A DNA stretch of 38,993 bases, taken from positions 1 to 38,993 of the forward strand of contig JAFZWI010000043.1 in assembly GCA_017617355.1 (NCBI GenBank), written 5' to 3'. The stretch is from Salinivirgaceae bacterium. GTDB taxonomy: Bacteria > Bacteroidota > Bacteroidia > Bacteroidales > SZUA-534. The translations under genes were made by a program, and so were the position numbers. The notes below the pieces were generated by a model. It was not told the DNA's origin. It was given only the letters and a program-made list of their open reading frames with translations, and did no database searches. Shown here piece after piece: positions 16,615 to 24,175 of the stretch. Within the stretch, counting starts at the first letter, position 1, and the number at the start of each line of letters is the position of its first letter.

Positions 16615-17264
16615 CAGAGCATCACTTTAATTGAAAGGAGCGACAGAATGTCGGCTACTACTTCGGCCGCATCGCTCAATTGTTCAATGTGGCGGGTGAA
16701 GTAGCGGAGTTGTTCTTTGTGCGCCAAGTCGATGTCGTCAATCTGTTGGAAGATGACACGGCGCAGCTCGTTGGCCGCACGGTCCGACTCCCGCTCGTAG
16801 AAATAAATCTTGTTAATGTGGTCTTTAGCCTCGGCTTGCGATGAGAAGAACACCCTTACAGCGGCAATGGCCTCAACGGTGGCGGCGTTCGACACTTCGT
16901 TAAGCCGTTTCAGGCCGTCTTTCAGTTTGTCGTGGATTTGCGGTCTCTCCACATCGAACTGCTGCAGCACATATTTTGACTGGTCAATTAGGTCGTCGGT
17001 TTTGTCGAGCAGCCGCAGCACATCACCGGCCACCTGCGGCAGCAGCGAGTGCACCAGAAAATCGTTCTCAATGCGGCGTTGCAAGTGGTCGGCCTCCGAC
17101 TCCTTTTCCTCAATCATCTTGAGCCGCCGCGAAAAATCGTCGAAACGGTTGTCGGCATAATCGTTCACAGCCTCGCGGAAAAGCATCAGACCGTTCTCCA
17201 CTCCGTCAAAAAAGCTGTCCATTTGGCGGATAACACCGCGCGTCATTTTCAAAATGTTCTCCAT
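16614..17264 (-). CDS. DUF47 (PhoU-like) Pit accessory protein
   Basis: The 216-residue soluble, all-helical protein belongs to the DUF47/PhoU-like family and is rich in conserved acidic and basic residues (EKESEADHLQRRIENDFL, DKTDDLIDQSKYVL, YERESDRAANELRR). Family members are encoded next to pit and are thought to regulate phosphate uptake at the membrane. Here it is the first gene of the pit operon. The start at 17264 (MENILKMTRGV) is preferred over one 51 nt upstream, which would add a hydrophobic tail not seen in the family. Confidence 0.92.
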   Translation of the reverse strand: MENILKMTRGVIRQMDSFFDGVENGLMLFREAVNDYADNRFDDFSRRLKMIEEKESEADHLQRRIENDFLVHSLLPQVAGDVLRLLDKTDDLIDQSKYVLQQFDVERPQIHDKLKDGLKRLNEVSNAATVEAIAAVRVFFSSQAEAKDHINKIYFYERESDRAANELRRVIFQQIDDIDLAHKEQLRYFTRHIEQLSDAAEVVADILSLLSIKVML

Positions 17265-17338
17265 AGCGAAAAATAAAAACGTTTGAAGATAACAAAAAAG
17301 ACTTTCGGATAACAAAAAGCATAATTTTGCGGCCTGTT

Positions 17339-17369
17339 TTTCAAAATTTGATATTTAGTTTTACCTTTG
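17339..17369 (+). promoter_or_regulatory. Promoter of the DUF177-rpmF-plsX-fabH operon
   Basis: TTTC (17339-17342), 19 bp, TACCTTTG (17362-17369): the -7 box is exact and the -33 box has one mismatch. It predicts a leader of about 14 nt and so fixes the first start codon at 17390. Confidence 0.7.
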
Positions 17370-17389
17370 CGCGATTTTTCAGGCTTGAT

Positions 17390-17902
17390 ATGGACTACAC
17401 AATTCCAATCAATGATTTAAAAGACGGGAAGCACCAGTACGGCTTCGATGTTGCTGACGAGTTCTTTGAGGCATTTCCAGAATCGGAAGTGAAAAAGTGC
17501 TCTATTCACGTTGATGTCGAATTAATAAAACGTGGCACGAATATTGAGGTGTTTTTCCGTTTGAATGGAAAAGTGACGGTTACATGCGACCGCTGCCTCG
17601 ACGAGTTTGAGATGCCGATAGAAAACGAAGGCCACCTGTTCTTTGAGCAGAGCGACGAGCCGGGCGAGGTTTCTGACGAGCTGGTAATGATTTCACGCAG
17701 CGAATCGCGTCTTGACCTGAAACAATATATATATGAATTCATTAGCCTTGCCATTCCGGCGCAGAAGTATCATCCGGAGGATGAGAACGGCAATTCGGCC
17801 TGCGACCCCGAAATGATAAGGAGACTGAATGAGATAAAAACAACCGGTGGCGGGAACCAAACAGACCCGCGCTGGGATAAACTGAAAGATTTGGTTAACT
17901 AA
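17390..17902 (+). CDS. DUF177 (YceD-like) protein
   Basis: The 170-residue acidic protein belongs to the DUF177/YceD family, which nearly always precedes rpmF. The CxxC of TCDRCLDEF (Cys66 and Cys69) sits in its conserved middle, followed by a Glu/Asp-rich region and a late NSACDPEMIRRLNEI segment. In E. coli and plants the family has been linked to 23S rRNA accumulation, so a role in large-subunit assembly is likely. The frame is open further upstream, but the promoter places the start at 17390. It leads the rpmF-plsX-fabH operon, with 15 nt to rpmF. Confidence 0.9.
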   Translation: MDYTIPINDLKDGKHQYGFDVADEFFEAFPESEVKKCSIHVDVELIKRGTNIEVFFRLNGKVTVTCDRCLDEFEMPIENEGHLFFEQSDEPGEVSDELVMISRSESRLDLKQYIYEFISLAIPAQKYHPEDENGNSACDPEMIRRLNEIKTTGGGNQTDPRWDKLKDLVN

Positions 17903-17917
17903 TTAATATTTTCAAAA

Positions 17918-18103
17918 ATGGCACATCCAAAACACAGACACTCTAAAGAAAGAGGTCGCAAGAGAAGAACTCATTACAAAGCAGTTGCACCGACATTGGC
18001 TACATGCTCAAACTGCGGAGCTCCTGTTGAGTATCACCACGTTTGCCCTGAGTGCGGCTACTATCGTGGTAAACTGGCAATTGAGAAAACCGTTGCCGCA
18101 TAA
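17918..18103 (+). CDS. rpmF: Ribosomal protein L32
   Basis: The 61-residue protein starts MAHPKHRHSKERGRKRRTHY, as L32 does, and carries a zinc ribbon with CSNC (Cys30, Cys33) and CPEC (Cys43, Cys46). All four cysteines are present, so it is the zinc-binding form. It sits between DUF177 and plsX in the order widespread in bacteria. Confidence 0.98.
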   Translation: MAHPKHRHSKERGRKRRTHYKAVAPTLATCSNCGAPVEYHHVCPECGYYRGKLAIEKTVAA

Positions 18104-18123
18104 ATAACAAATTTGCTCGAGAA

Positions 18124-19065
18124 ATGAGAATCGGAGTAGATATAATGGGAGGTGATTTTGCGCCAGAAGCCACTGTGCTGGGCACAATTTTGGCGCAAAA
18201 GCAACTGCCTCCGGATGTGAAACTGGTGCTGTTTGGTCCGAAAGACAAAATTGAGGAGATTCTTAATCGTGAGAATGTTGATAAGAATCTTTTCGACATT
18301 GTTGACGCCCAGCAAGTTATCGAAATGGGCGACCACCCCGCAAAAGCATTCGCCGCCAAACCGAACTCAAGCATAGCTATGGGTTTCGGCTATCTTCAGA
18401 AAAAGATGATAGACGGTTTTGCAAGCGCAGGAAGCACCGGCGCAATGCTTGTTGGAGCAATGTACACCATAAAAGCGATACCAGGAGTTATACGTCCCTG
18501 CATATCTACCGAGATGCCTCAATTCGAAGGCACACCCACATTGCTGCTCGATGTCGGACTGAACGCTGACTGCCGTCCCGATGTGCTCTATCAGTACGCA
18601 CAGATAGGCTCGGTTTATGCTGAGTCGGTTTACGGAGTGAAAAATCCGAAAGTGGCTCTGCTCAATATTGGCGCAGAACCGGCTAAGGGCAACCTTGTCA
18701 TTAAAAGCACTTACGAGATGATGGCCGACACCAAGGACTTCAATTTCATCGGCAACATCGAAGGCAACCAACTTTTGGGCAACTGCCCCGCCGACGTGGT
18801 TGTAACCGACGGATTCACAGGCAACATCGTCTTGAAGGAAGCTGAAGGCTTGTACAAGATTATCCGCAAGAAAGGCCTCACCGACGAATTCTTTGAGAAA
18901 TTCAACTTCGAGAATACTGGCGCTGTTCCGGTGCTGGGTGTTAACGGCATAGTGATGATTGGCCACGGAATATCGAACGACAAGGCTATTAAGACAATGA
19001 TTCTGCAAACCAAACGCATGATTGAGGCAAAGGTTTCGGAAAAAATCTGCGAATTGTATAAGTAA
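18124..19065 (+). CDS. plsX: Phosphate acyltransferase PlsX
   Basis: The 313-residue cytosolic enzyme converts acyl-ACP and phosphate to acyl-phosphate, the acyl donor for PlsY in phospholipid synthesis. The N-terminus [16 protein letters not shown] is the family hallmark, with the [13 protein letters not shown] loop, [15 protein letters not shown], and [18 protein letters not shown] near the active site. Length is normal. The stop and the fabH start overlap as TAATG, which suggests coupled translation. Confidence 0.97.
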   Translation: MRIGVDIMGGDFAPEATVLGTILAQKQLPPDVKLVLFGPKDKIEEILNRENVDKNLFDIVDAQQVIEMGDHPAKAFAAKPNSSIAMGFGYLQKKMIDGFASAGSTGAMLVGAMYTIKAIPGVIRPCISTEMPQFEGTPTLLLDVGLNADCRPDVLYQYAQIGSVYAESVYGVKNPKVALLNIGAEPAKGNLVIKSTYEMMADTKDFNFIGNIEGNQLLGNCPADVVVTDGFTGNIVLKEAEGLYKIIRKKGLTDEFFEKFNFENTGAVPVLGVNGIVMIGHGISNDKAIKTMILQTKRMIEAKVSEKICELYK

Positions 19066-20066
19066 TGTCAGAAAAAATTCGAGCTAAAATATCCGGCATT
19101 GGAGCGTATGTGCCTGATTACATACTAACCAATGAGGAGTTAAGCCGAATGGTTGATACCAACGATGAGTGGATTACCACTCGTGTGGGCATCAAGGAAC
19201 GGCGTATTCTAAAAATCGAAGGCGAAGGTTCTTCATATATGGGCGAACGTGCTGTGCGCCAACTATTTGAAAAGACCGGCACAAATCCCGATGAAATTGA
19301 TTTGGTGCTCTGCGCCACAGTAACTCCCGATATGCCATTTCCGGCAACGGCAAGTATTATCGCTGACAAAGTCGGCATTAAAAATGCTATGCATTTCGAT
19401 ATCAATGCTGGCTGTTCGGGATTCATCTACACACTGATAACGGCTAAAATGTACGTTGAGTCGGGGCAGTTCAAAAAGGTCTTGCTTGTAACGTCCGAAA
19501 AAATGTCGTCGATTGTTGATTACACTGACCGCACCACTTGTCCGCTCTTTGGCGACGGCGCTGCCGCAATGCTTATTGAGCCAACGGACGACGGAACGGG
19601 CGTTATCGATTTTATAGCGCAAAGCGACGGTGTAGGACGGAATTATCTATATATGACTGCCGGAGGCTCATGCCACCCAGCAACAGCTGAAACGGTAGCA
19701 AACCGCCAGCATTTTGTTTATCAAGAAGGCCGCACGGTGTTCAAATACGCTGTGACTAACATGGCCAACGCATCGGTTGAGGTAATGAAACGCAATGGCA
19801 TCACCGCTGACACGTTGGCGTGGCTGGTTCCGCATCAGGCTAACCTGCGAATAATCGACGCTGTGGCGCATCAGATGGACCTATCGCCAGAAAAAGTGAT
19901 GATAAACATCCAGAAATACGGCAACACAACATCAGCAACCATTCCACTCTGCCTGCATGAGTGGGAAAGCCGTCTGCACAAAGGCGACAACTTGATTCTG
20001 TCATCGTTTGGTGCGGGCTTCACATGGGGCGCCATATATCTAAAATGGTCGTACGACTGCAAATAA
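19065..20066 (+). CDS. fabH: Beta-ketoacyl-ACP synthase III
   Basis: The 333-residue condensing enzyme starts fatty-acid synthesis by joining an acyl-CoA to malonyl-ACP. The catalytic triad is present: Cys117 in DINAGCSGF, His256 in VPHQAN and Asn286 in [10 protein letters not shown]. The NTTSA form differs slightly from the more common NTSAA. The terminal [16 protein letters not shown] is typical. It is the last gene of the operon; no terminator is visible before the next promoter. Confidence 0.97.
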   Translation: MSEKIRAKISGIGAYVPDYILTNEELSRMVDTNDEWITTRVGIKERRILKIEGEGSSYMGERAVRQLFEKTGTNPDEIDLVLCATVTPDMPFPATASIIADKVGIKNAMHFDINAGCSGFIYTLITAKMYVESGQFKKVLLVTSEKMSSIVDYTDRTTCPLFGDGAAAMLIEPTDDGTGVIDFIAQSDGVGRNYLYMTAGGSCHPATAETVANRQHFVYQEGRTVFKYAVTNMANASVEVMKRNGITADTLAWLVPHQANLRIIDAVAHQMDLSPEKVMINIQKYGNTTSATIPLCLHEWESRLHKGDNLILSSFGAGFTWGAIYLKWSYDCK

Positions 20067-20069
20067 CGG

Positions 20070-20100
20070 TTTGCACCATATCAATAAAAGATTAACTTTG
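20070..20100 (+). promoter_or_regulatory. Bactofilin promoter (TTTG-N19-TAACTTTG)
   Basis: TTTG (20070-20073) and TAACTTTG (20093-20100) with a spacer of exactly 19 bp match the Bacteroidota consensus in full. It begins 4 nt after the fabH stop and gives a leader of about 30 nt to the ATG at 20138. Confidence 0.85.
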
Positions 20101-20137
20101 GCACTCCGCAAAGGCGGAATTGAAAATATCAATCACT

Positions 20138-20506
20138 ATGGCTAAAGACTCAGAATCGCTCCGCGACCAGATTAACATCATCGGTAGCGGAACAACTATC
20201 AAGGGAGACATCGACTGCAACGGCGACATGCGCATCGACGGAAAGGTTACTGGCAACATCAACATCTCAGGAAAAATTGTTGTTGGCACCACAGGCGACA
20301 TCAACGGACAGATAACTTGCAAAAACTCGGAGATTGAGGGCAAGATAGAAGGCAAGATTTTTGTTGCCGAGTTGCTTGTGCTCAAGAGCACGGCTTCTAT
20401 CCTTGGCGACATCACAACCACGAAACTCGCCATTGAGCCGGGTGCTACCTTTACGGGTAACTGCAAGATGGACGGTAAAGCGCAGTCCAATGCCGGAGAA
20501 AAATAA
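20138..20506 (+). CDS. Bactofilin family polymer-forming protein
   Basis: The 122-residue protein is a DUF583/bactofilin, a right-handed beta-helix built of short turns (GTTIKGDIDCNGDMRIDGKV, then GNINISGKIVVGTTGDING and SEIEGKIEGKIFVAELLVL). Bactofilins self-assemble into filaments and organise envelope or cell-shape proteins. Both tails are short and hydrophilic. The start at 20138 (MAKDSESLRDQ) follows from the promoter. The 3' end overlaps the AtpZ-like gene by 17 nt. Confidence 0.92.
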   Translation: MAKDSESLRDQINIIGSGTTIKGDIDCNGDMRIDGKVTGNINISGKIVVGTTGDINGQITCKNSEIEGKIEGKIFVAELLVLKSTASILGDITTTKLAIEPGATFTGNCKMDGKAQSNAGEK

Positions 20507-20705
20507 CAATCAGAAAAACAATCTTAACAATTATGCCAAGTTTTCGGGCGTTGCGTTCGAAATGCTTGGCATTATTTTTTTAGGCGTGTGGGGTGGCATA
20601 AAACTCGATGCGCGCCTTGGTACCAAACCTCTATTCACAATTGTGTTGTCGCTGGGCGCTGTAGCAGCGGCAATGTATCTGATTGTGGTTAGGACGAGGA
20701 AGTAG
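20490..20705 (+). CDS. AtpZ/AtpI-like small membrane protein
   Basis: The 71-residue protein has a polar Asn-rich N-terminus (MPEKNNNQKNNLNNY) and two hydrophobic segments, about 24-38 and 48-65, joined by GIKLDARLGTKP. This matches the ATPase_gene1/AtpZ family, whose members sit at the head of F-type ATP synthase operons and help assembly or Mg/Ca transport. The start ATG (20490) lies inside the bactofilin gene in another frame. Here comM follows 7 nt later on the other strand, so no atp genes are downstream. Confidence 0.75.
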   Translation: MPEKNNNQKNNLNNYAKFSGVAFEMLGIIFLGVWGGIKLDARLGTKPLFTIVLSLGAVAAAMYLIVVRTRK

Positions 20706-20712
20706 AAAAAAC

Positions 20713-22260
20713 TTACTTTCCCCAATTATCTCTGTCCAAACTGCGGTATTGGATGGCCTCGGCAAGGTGCTCTGGCTTGATTTCAGGTTCACCGGCAAGG
20801 TCGGCAATGGTGCGCGAAACTTTCAAAATACGGTCGTAGGCGCGGGCCGACATTCCCGTCTTTTCCATAGCCAGTTTTATCATCTGCTGGCACTCTGCAT
20901 CAAGCACGCAGTATTTGCGGATAAGCCTAGCATTCATCTGCGCGTTGCAGTGAACACCCTGATAATCGGCAAAACGCTCCTGCTGGATGGCTCGCGCTTT
21001 GGTAACACGCTCGCGGATTTGGGCGCTTGCCTCCAATTGTTCCTTGCCCGAAAGTTTGTCGAACGGAACAGGCACCACCTCAATATGAATATCAATGCGG
21101 TCGAGCAGCGGACCCGAGATGCGACTCATATATTTCTGCCGCATAACAGGCGTACAGGTGCATTCCTTATCAGGATGGTTGTAGTAGCCGCACGGACACG
21201 GGTTCATACTTGCCACAAGCATGAAACTGGCCGGATACTCAACTGTAAACTTGGCGCGCGAAATGGTTATAACGCGGTCCTCCAACGGCTGACGCATCAC
21301 CTCAAGCACTGTGCGCTGAAACTCAGGAAGTTCATCAAGGAAAAGAACACCATTGTGAGCCAGCGAAATCTCGCCCGGCTGCGGAAACGTGCCGCCACCA
21401 ACAAGCGCCACATCACTGATGGTGTGGTGCGGCGAGCGGAACGGCCGTTTGGTCATCAAGCTGGTATCCTTGTCAATTTTTCCGGCCACCGAATGAATCT
21501 TTGTGGTTTCGAGCGCCTCGTGCAGTGTGAAGGGCGGCAGAATCGACGGCAGACGTTTGGCAAGCATCGTCTTGCCGGCTCCCGGCGGGCCAATCATTAT
21601 CACATTGTGACCGCCAGCTGCAGCAATCTCCATTGCGCGTTTCACGTTCTCCTGGCCGCGCACATCGGAAAAGTCAGAATCCCAATGATTTATGCTATTT
21701 GCGAACTCCTCGCGGGTGTTCACAATGGTCGGCTCAAGCGGCTGCTTGCCGTTCAGGAAATCGGCCACCTCGCGGATATTTGATACGCCATACACCTCAA
21801 GATTGTTGACTACTGCTGCTTCGCGGGCATTCTGCTTTGGCAGGATGAATCCCTTGAAACCCTCCTCACGCGCCTTGATGGCGATGGGCAGCGCCCCTTT
21901 AATTGGTTGCAGACTGCCGTCGAGCGAGAGTTCACCCATAATCACATAATCGTCGAGTTGCGCTGCATCAATCTGCTCCGACGCTGCCAAAATGCCAACT
22001 GCAAGCGGAAGGTCATAAGCCGAACCCTCTTTGCGGATATCGGCAGGAGCCATATTGATAACTATCTTCTTGGACGGATATTTAAAGCCATTGTTTCTAA
22101 GCGCGGCATTAATGCGAGGCTGGCTCTCTTTAACCGCATTGTCGGGCAGACCAACTAGATGAAAAGCCACACCTGTCGATATGTTAACCTCAATTGTTAT
22201 AGTGATGGCATCAATCCCGAAAACAGCAGAGCCGTATGTTTTAACCAGCAAATCCCCCAT
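20713..22260 (-). CDS. comM: ComM/YifB family Mg-chelatase-like AAA+ ATPase
   Basis: The 515-residue protein has the YifB/ComM order: an N-terminal Lon-protease-like fold domain (MGDLLVKTYGSAVFGIDA...VGLPDNAVKES), the Mg-chelatase AAA+ ATPase with Walker A GPPGAGKT (224-231) and Walker B GVLFLDE (304-310), a four-cysteine NPCPCGYY...ECTC insert (about 353-369), and a C-terminal helical domain with TIADLAG. In Vibrio cholerae ComM is a hexameric branch-migration helicase used in natural transformation. The gene lies only 12 nt after the lipoprotein gene with no promoter between, and so probably belongs to the DUF262-lipoprotein transcript. Confidence 0.95.
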   Translation of the reverse strand: MGDLLVKTYGSAVFGIDAITITIEVNISTGVAFHLVGLPDNAVKESQPRINAALRNNGFKYPSKKIVINMAPADIRKEGSAYDLPLAVGILAASEQIDAAQLDDYVIMGELSLDGSLQPIKGALPIAIKAREEGFKGFILPKQNAREAAVVNNLEVYGVSNIREVADFLNGKQPLEPTIVNTREEFANSINHWDSDFSDVRGQENVKRAMEIAAAGGHNVIMIGPPGAGKTMLAKRLPSILPPFTLHEALETTKIHSVAGKIDKDTSLMTKRPFRSPHHTISDVALVGGGTFPQPGEISLAHNGVLFLDELPEFQRTVLEVMRQPLEDRVITISRAKFTVEYPASFMLVASMNPCPCGYYNHPDKECTCTPVMRQKYMSRISGPLLDRIDIHIEVVPVPFDKLSGKEQLEASAQIRERVTKARAIQQERFADYQGVHCNAQMNARLIRKYCVLDAECQQMIKLAMEKTGMSARAYDRILKVSRTIADLAGEPEIKPEHLAEAIQYRSLDRDNWGK

Positions 22261-22272
22261 TGTTTCTGATTT

Positions 22273-22872
22273 TTATCTCAGGCCAAAAGTCTCGCCTGTT
22301 TTGTAGTCGTACTGAACCAATCCGGTGCCCGCTGCCAAATAAATGCAATAAATCTTTGTCTTGATATTGCTAATTGTATCTATTTCAACTCTTAAGACAT
22401 CGTTATAAGTTTTACCGCCAATCTGCAACTCGTTGAAATGCTCGGCTCCCACAGGCGCACCCTCTTTCATGATATCGAACTCGAAGAAATCGAGCCCCAG
22501 AGGCACATAATAGTTGCTAAGCGTTCCGTAGTAGTAAAATTCTATCATATAATGAGTGCGGAGTTTAAGGTTCTGCGACGAACAACGAATCTGGATGTTG
22601 TTCACTGAATCGATATCGGAATTGCTATACGCCTTGCACTCGCATAGAGTTGATTCGTTGGTGTTGATGGTGTAGTGAGTCGTGCTGTAAACATCGTTAA
22701 ACACAAAGGTTTGTGTGGCGTTTCCACACTCAAAAGTCCGCTGTTCGCCTTCGGCATAGGGTATCCACACCATGCGAGCCGATGGATACGAGGGACAGTC
22801 AGTTCGTTTGGTGCAGGCCGCCGCAATCAACACAAGCGCGAACGGCAAAATAGTACGTATCTTCATAATCAT
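22273..22872 (-). CDS. Lipoprotein of unknown function
   Basis: The 199-residue protein (197 if it starts at the second Met) has a lipoprotein signal with LIAAAC, Cys20 being the lipidation site. The rest is a beta-rich domain with several Cys (CPS, FECGN, CECKAYS, IRCSS) and ends with the YLAAGTGLVQYDYKTGETFGLR motif common at the end of Bacteroidota lipoproteins. No known domain is recognised. The first ATG overlaps the DUF262 stop as ATGA, so translation is probably coupled. The pairing with DUF262 upstream and comM downstream is its only clue. Confidence 0.75.
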   Translation of the reverse strand: MIMKIRTILPFALVLIAAACTKRTDCPSYPSARMVWIPYAEGEQRTFECGNATQTFVFNDVYSTTHYTINTNESTLCECKAYSNSDIDSVNNIQIRCSSQNLKLRTHYMIEFYYYGTLSNYYVPLGLDFFEFDIMKEGAPVGAEHFNELQIGGKTYNDVLRVEIDTISNIKTKIYCIYLAAGTGLVQYDYKTGETFGLR

Positions 22873-23975
22873 TCTTCAGTTAAAAGCGAACGAATCCATT
22901 GCACATCTTCTTTTAGATGGGTGGCGCCAGAAACCGAGTATCGTTTCGAGAATTTGGCATCCCAGAACCATTTTTCGAGCGTTTTCTGATGCTCAGGATA
23001 GATGGTGCCACTGCCGGCTGTAAAGAAGTAATACTGCAAGGTCGGAATCAGATTATGATAAAAGGCGAGGTCGCCCGAAATACGCATTTTTTTCAAGAAG
23101 TCGAGCGTGCTGATAAGCGCCGACCGCGTGCGAGGCCATATCTTCTGACAGATTTCTGGCGTCAGTTTTAGCTGATAGAGGCTACGGGCGTCATCGAAGG
23201 CGTTGAGCGTGAGCGACAGGGTGAAAACCTTCTCACTCAAACGGCCAACCTGCTTCATGCGCGCCGGAGTGTTGAAATCATCAATATTCTGTTTCAAATC
23301 GAACTTCTCGCTCCAAGTTGTAGCATGCACAAGGTCAAAAACAGTAAGATGCTTGCCGCCTTGATTGATGCGCTCGAAAATCTCCACCACATCATCGACA
23401 TCTGTATTGGTAGTCAGAACAATGCTCATCGGGTAGTTTACAAAAATATCGCGGCACTGTTTCCAATTCTCGACAATCTTCTTTTGATTGCGCATCTTGC
23501 TTTTTTCAAGCTCAGCAAGCGTTTCGGCAAAAGCATCCTTGTCAATTATCCGCCAGGCCGGAATGTTGTTTTTCTCACGCAGACTGCGTGGTATCAAAAA
23601 CTCGCACCGCTCCGGATTGAAGCAGATTGTCGCATAGTCGACACCAGCCATATTCTTTCCCTTGAGCGCAACAAAAAGCGACATTATGCGCTGCTGGCCG
23701 TCTAAGATGAACTGAAAATCACCTTCGGTTTTGGTGTCATCAATGCCGTCTATGTCGAACGGACGGATGAAGAAGGCGTATTTGGCTGGCGCCTTCCAAA
23801 AGAACAGCGAGCCGATAGGATACTGATTGTAAATGGAATTGAGCAACTTCACGACTTTTGATTTCTCCCAAATGTAATCGCGCTGGAAACGAGGAATTTT
23901 GATGTTCCCGGCCTGCAATTGGTCGAGTAGGCGCTGCAGTGTCCAATCGCCAATTATGTTAAGTTTCTGCTCCAT
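22869..23975 (-). CDS. DUF262 (ParB/Srx-fold, GmrS-like) protein, stand-alone
   Basis: The 368-residue protein has the DUF262 signature: IPRFQRDYIW (27-36), the LDGQQRI motif (91-97) and FERINQGG (200-207). These form the ParB/sulfiredoxin-like nucleotide-hydrolysing core of GmrS and related nucleases. The remaining C-terminal part is helical; I see no DUF1524 HNH domain (GmrD), so it is not a complete GmrSD type IV restriction enzyme. By family knowledge DUF262 proteins often occur in phage-defence genes. The start at 23975 (MEQKLN) is preferred over a GTG 21 nt earlier. It heads a tight cluster with the lipoprotein and comM. Confidence 0.88.
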   Translation of the reverse strand: MEQKLNIIGDWTLQRLLDQLQAGNIKIPRFQRDYIWEKSKVVKLLNSIYNQYPIGSLFFWKAPAKYAFFIRPFDIDGIDDTKTEGDFQFILDGQQRIMSLFVALKGKNMAGVDYATICFNPERCEFLIPRSLREKNNIPAWRIIDKDAFAETLAELEKSKMRNQKKIVENWKQCRDIFVNYPMSIVLTTNTDVDDVVEIFERINQGGKHLTVFDLVHATTWSEKFDLKQNIDDFNTPARMKQVGRLSEKVFTLSLTLNAFDDARSLYQLKLTPEICQKIWPRTRSALISTLDFLKKMRISGDLAFYHNLIPTLQYYFFTAGSGTIYPEHQKTLEKWFWDAKFSKRYSVSGATHLKEDVQWIRSLLTEE

Positions 23976-24175
23976 TTGTAATGTTTTTTGTTTCACAATT
24001 ATACGGTTTTATTTTCAAAAGGTATGAGTTATTTAGGATTTATCATCTATTAGTTGCGAGCCTTCTATCCTTATTCATTTTATATTTTCCATTTTCAATA
24101 ATTAATATTACCTTCGTATTTTGTGTTACTAATAGTGCTGAGAGGCACGTGCTAAACATCAAAAATCGTTTTTAG

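Noticed and set aside
20683..21783. A 366-codon open frame on the plus strand opposite comM
   Set aside because: It is antisense to a clear comM gene, and its translation is rich in His, Arg and Cys with no domain pattern; a codon-bias shadow.
24000..24175. Possible promoter for the DUF349 gene (TACCTTCG, TATTTTG)
   Set aside because: Both -7 candidates miss the consensus and no spaced -33 box is present.
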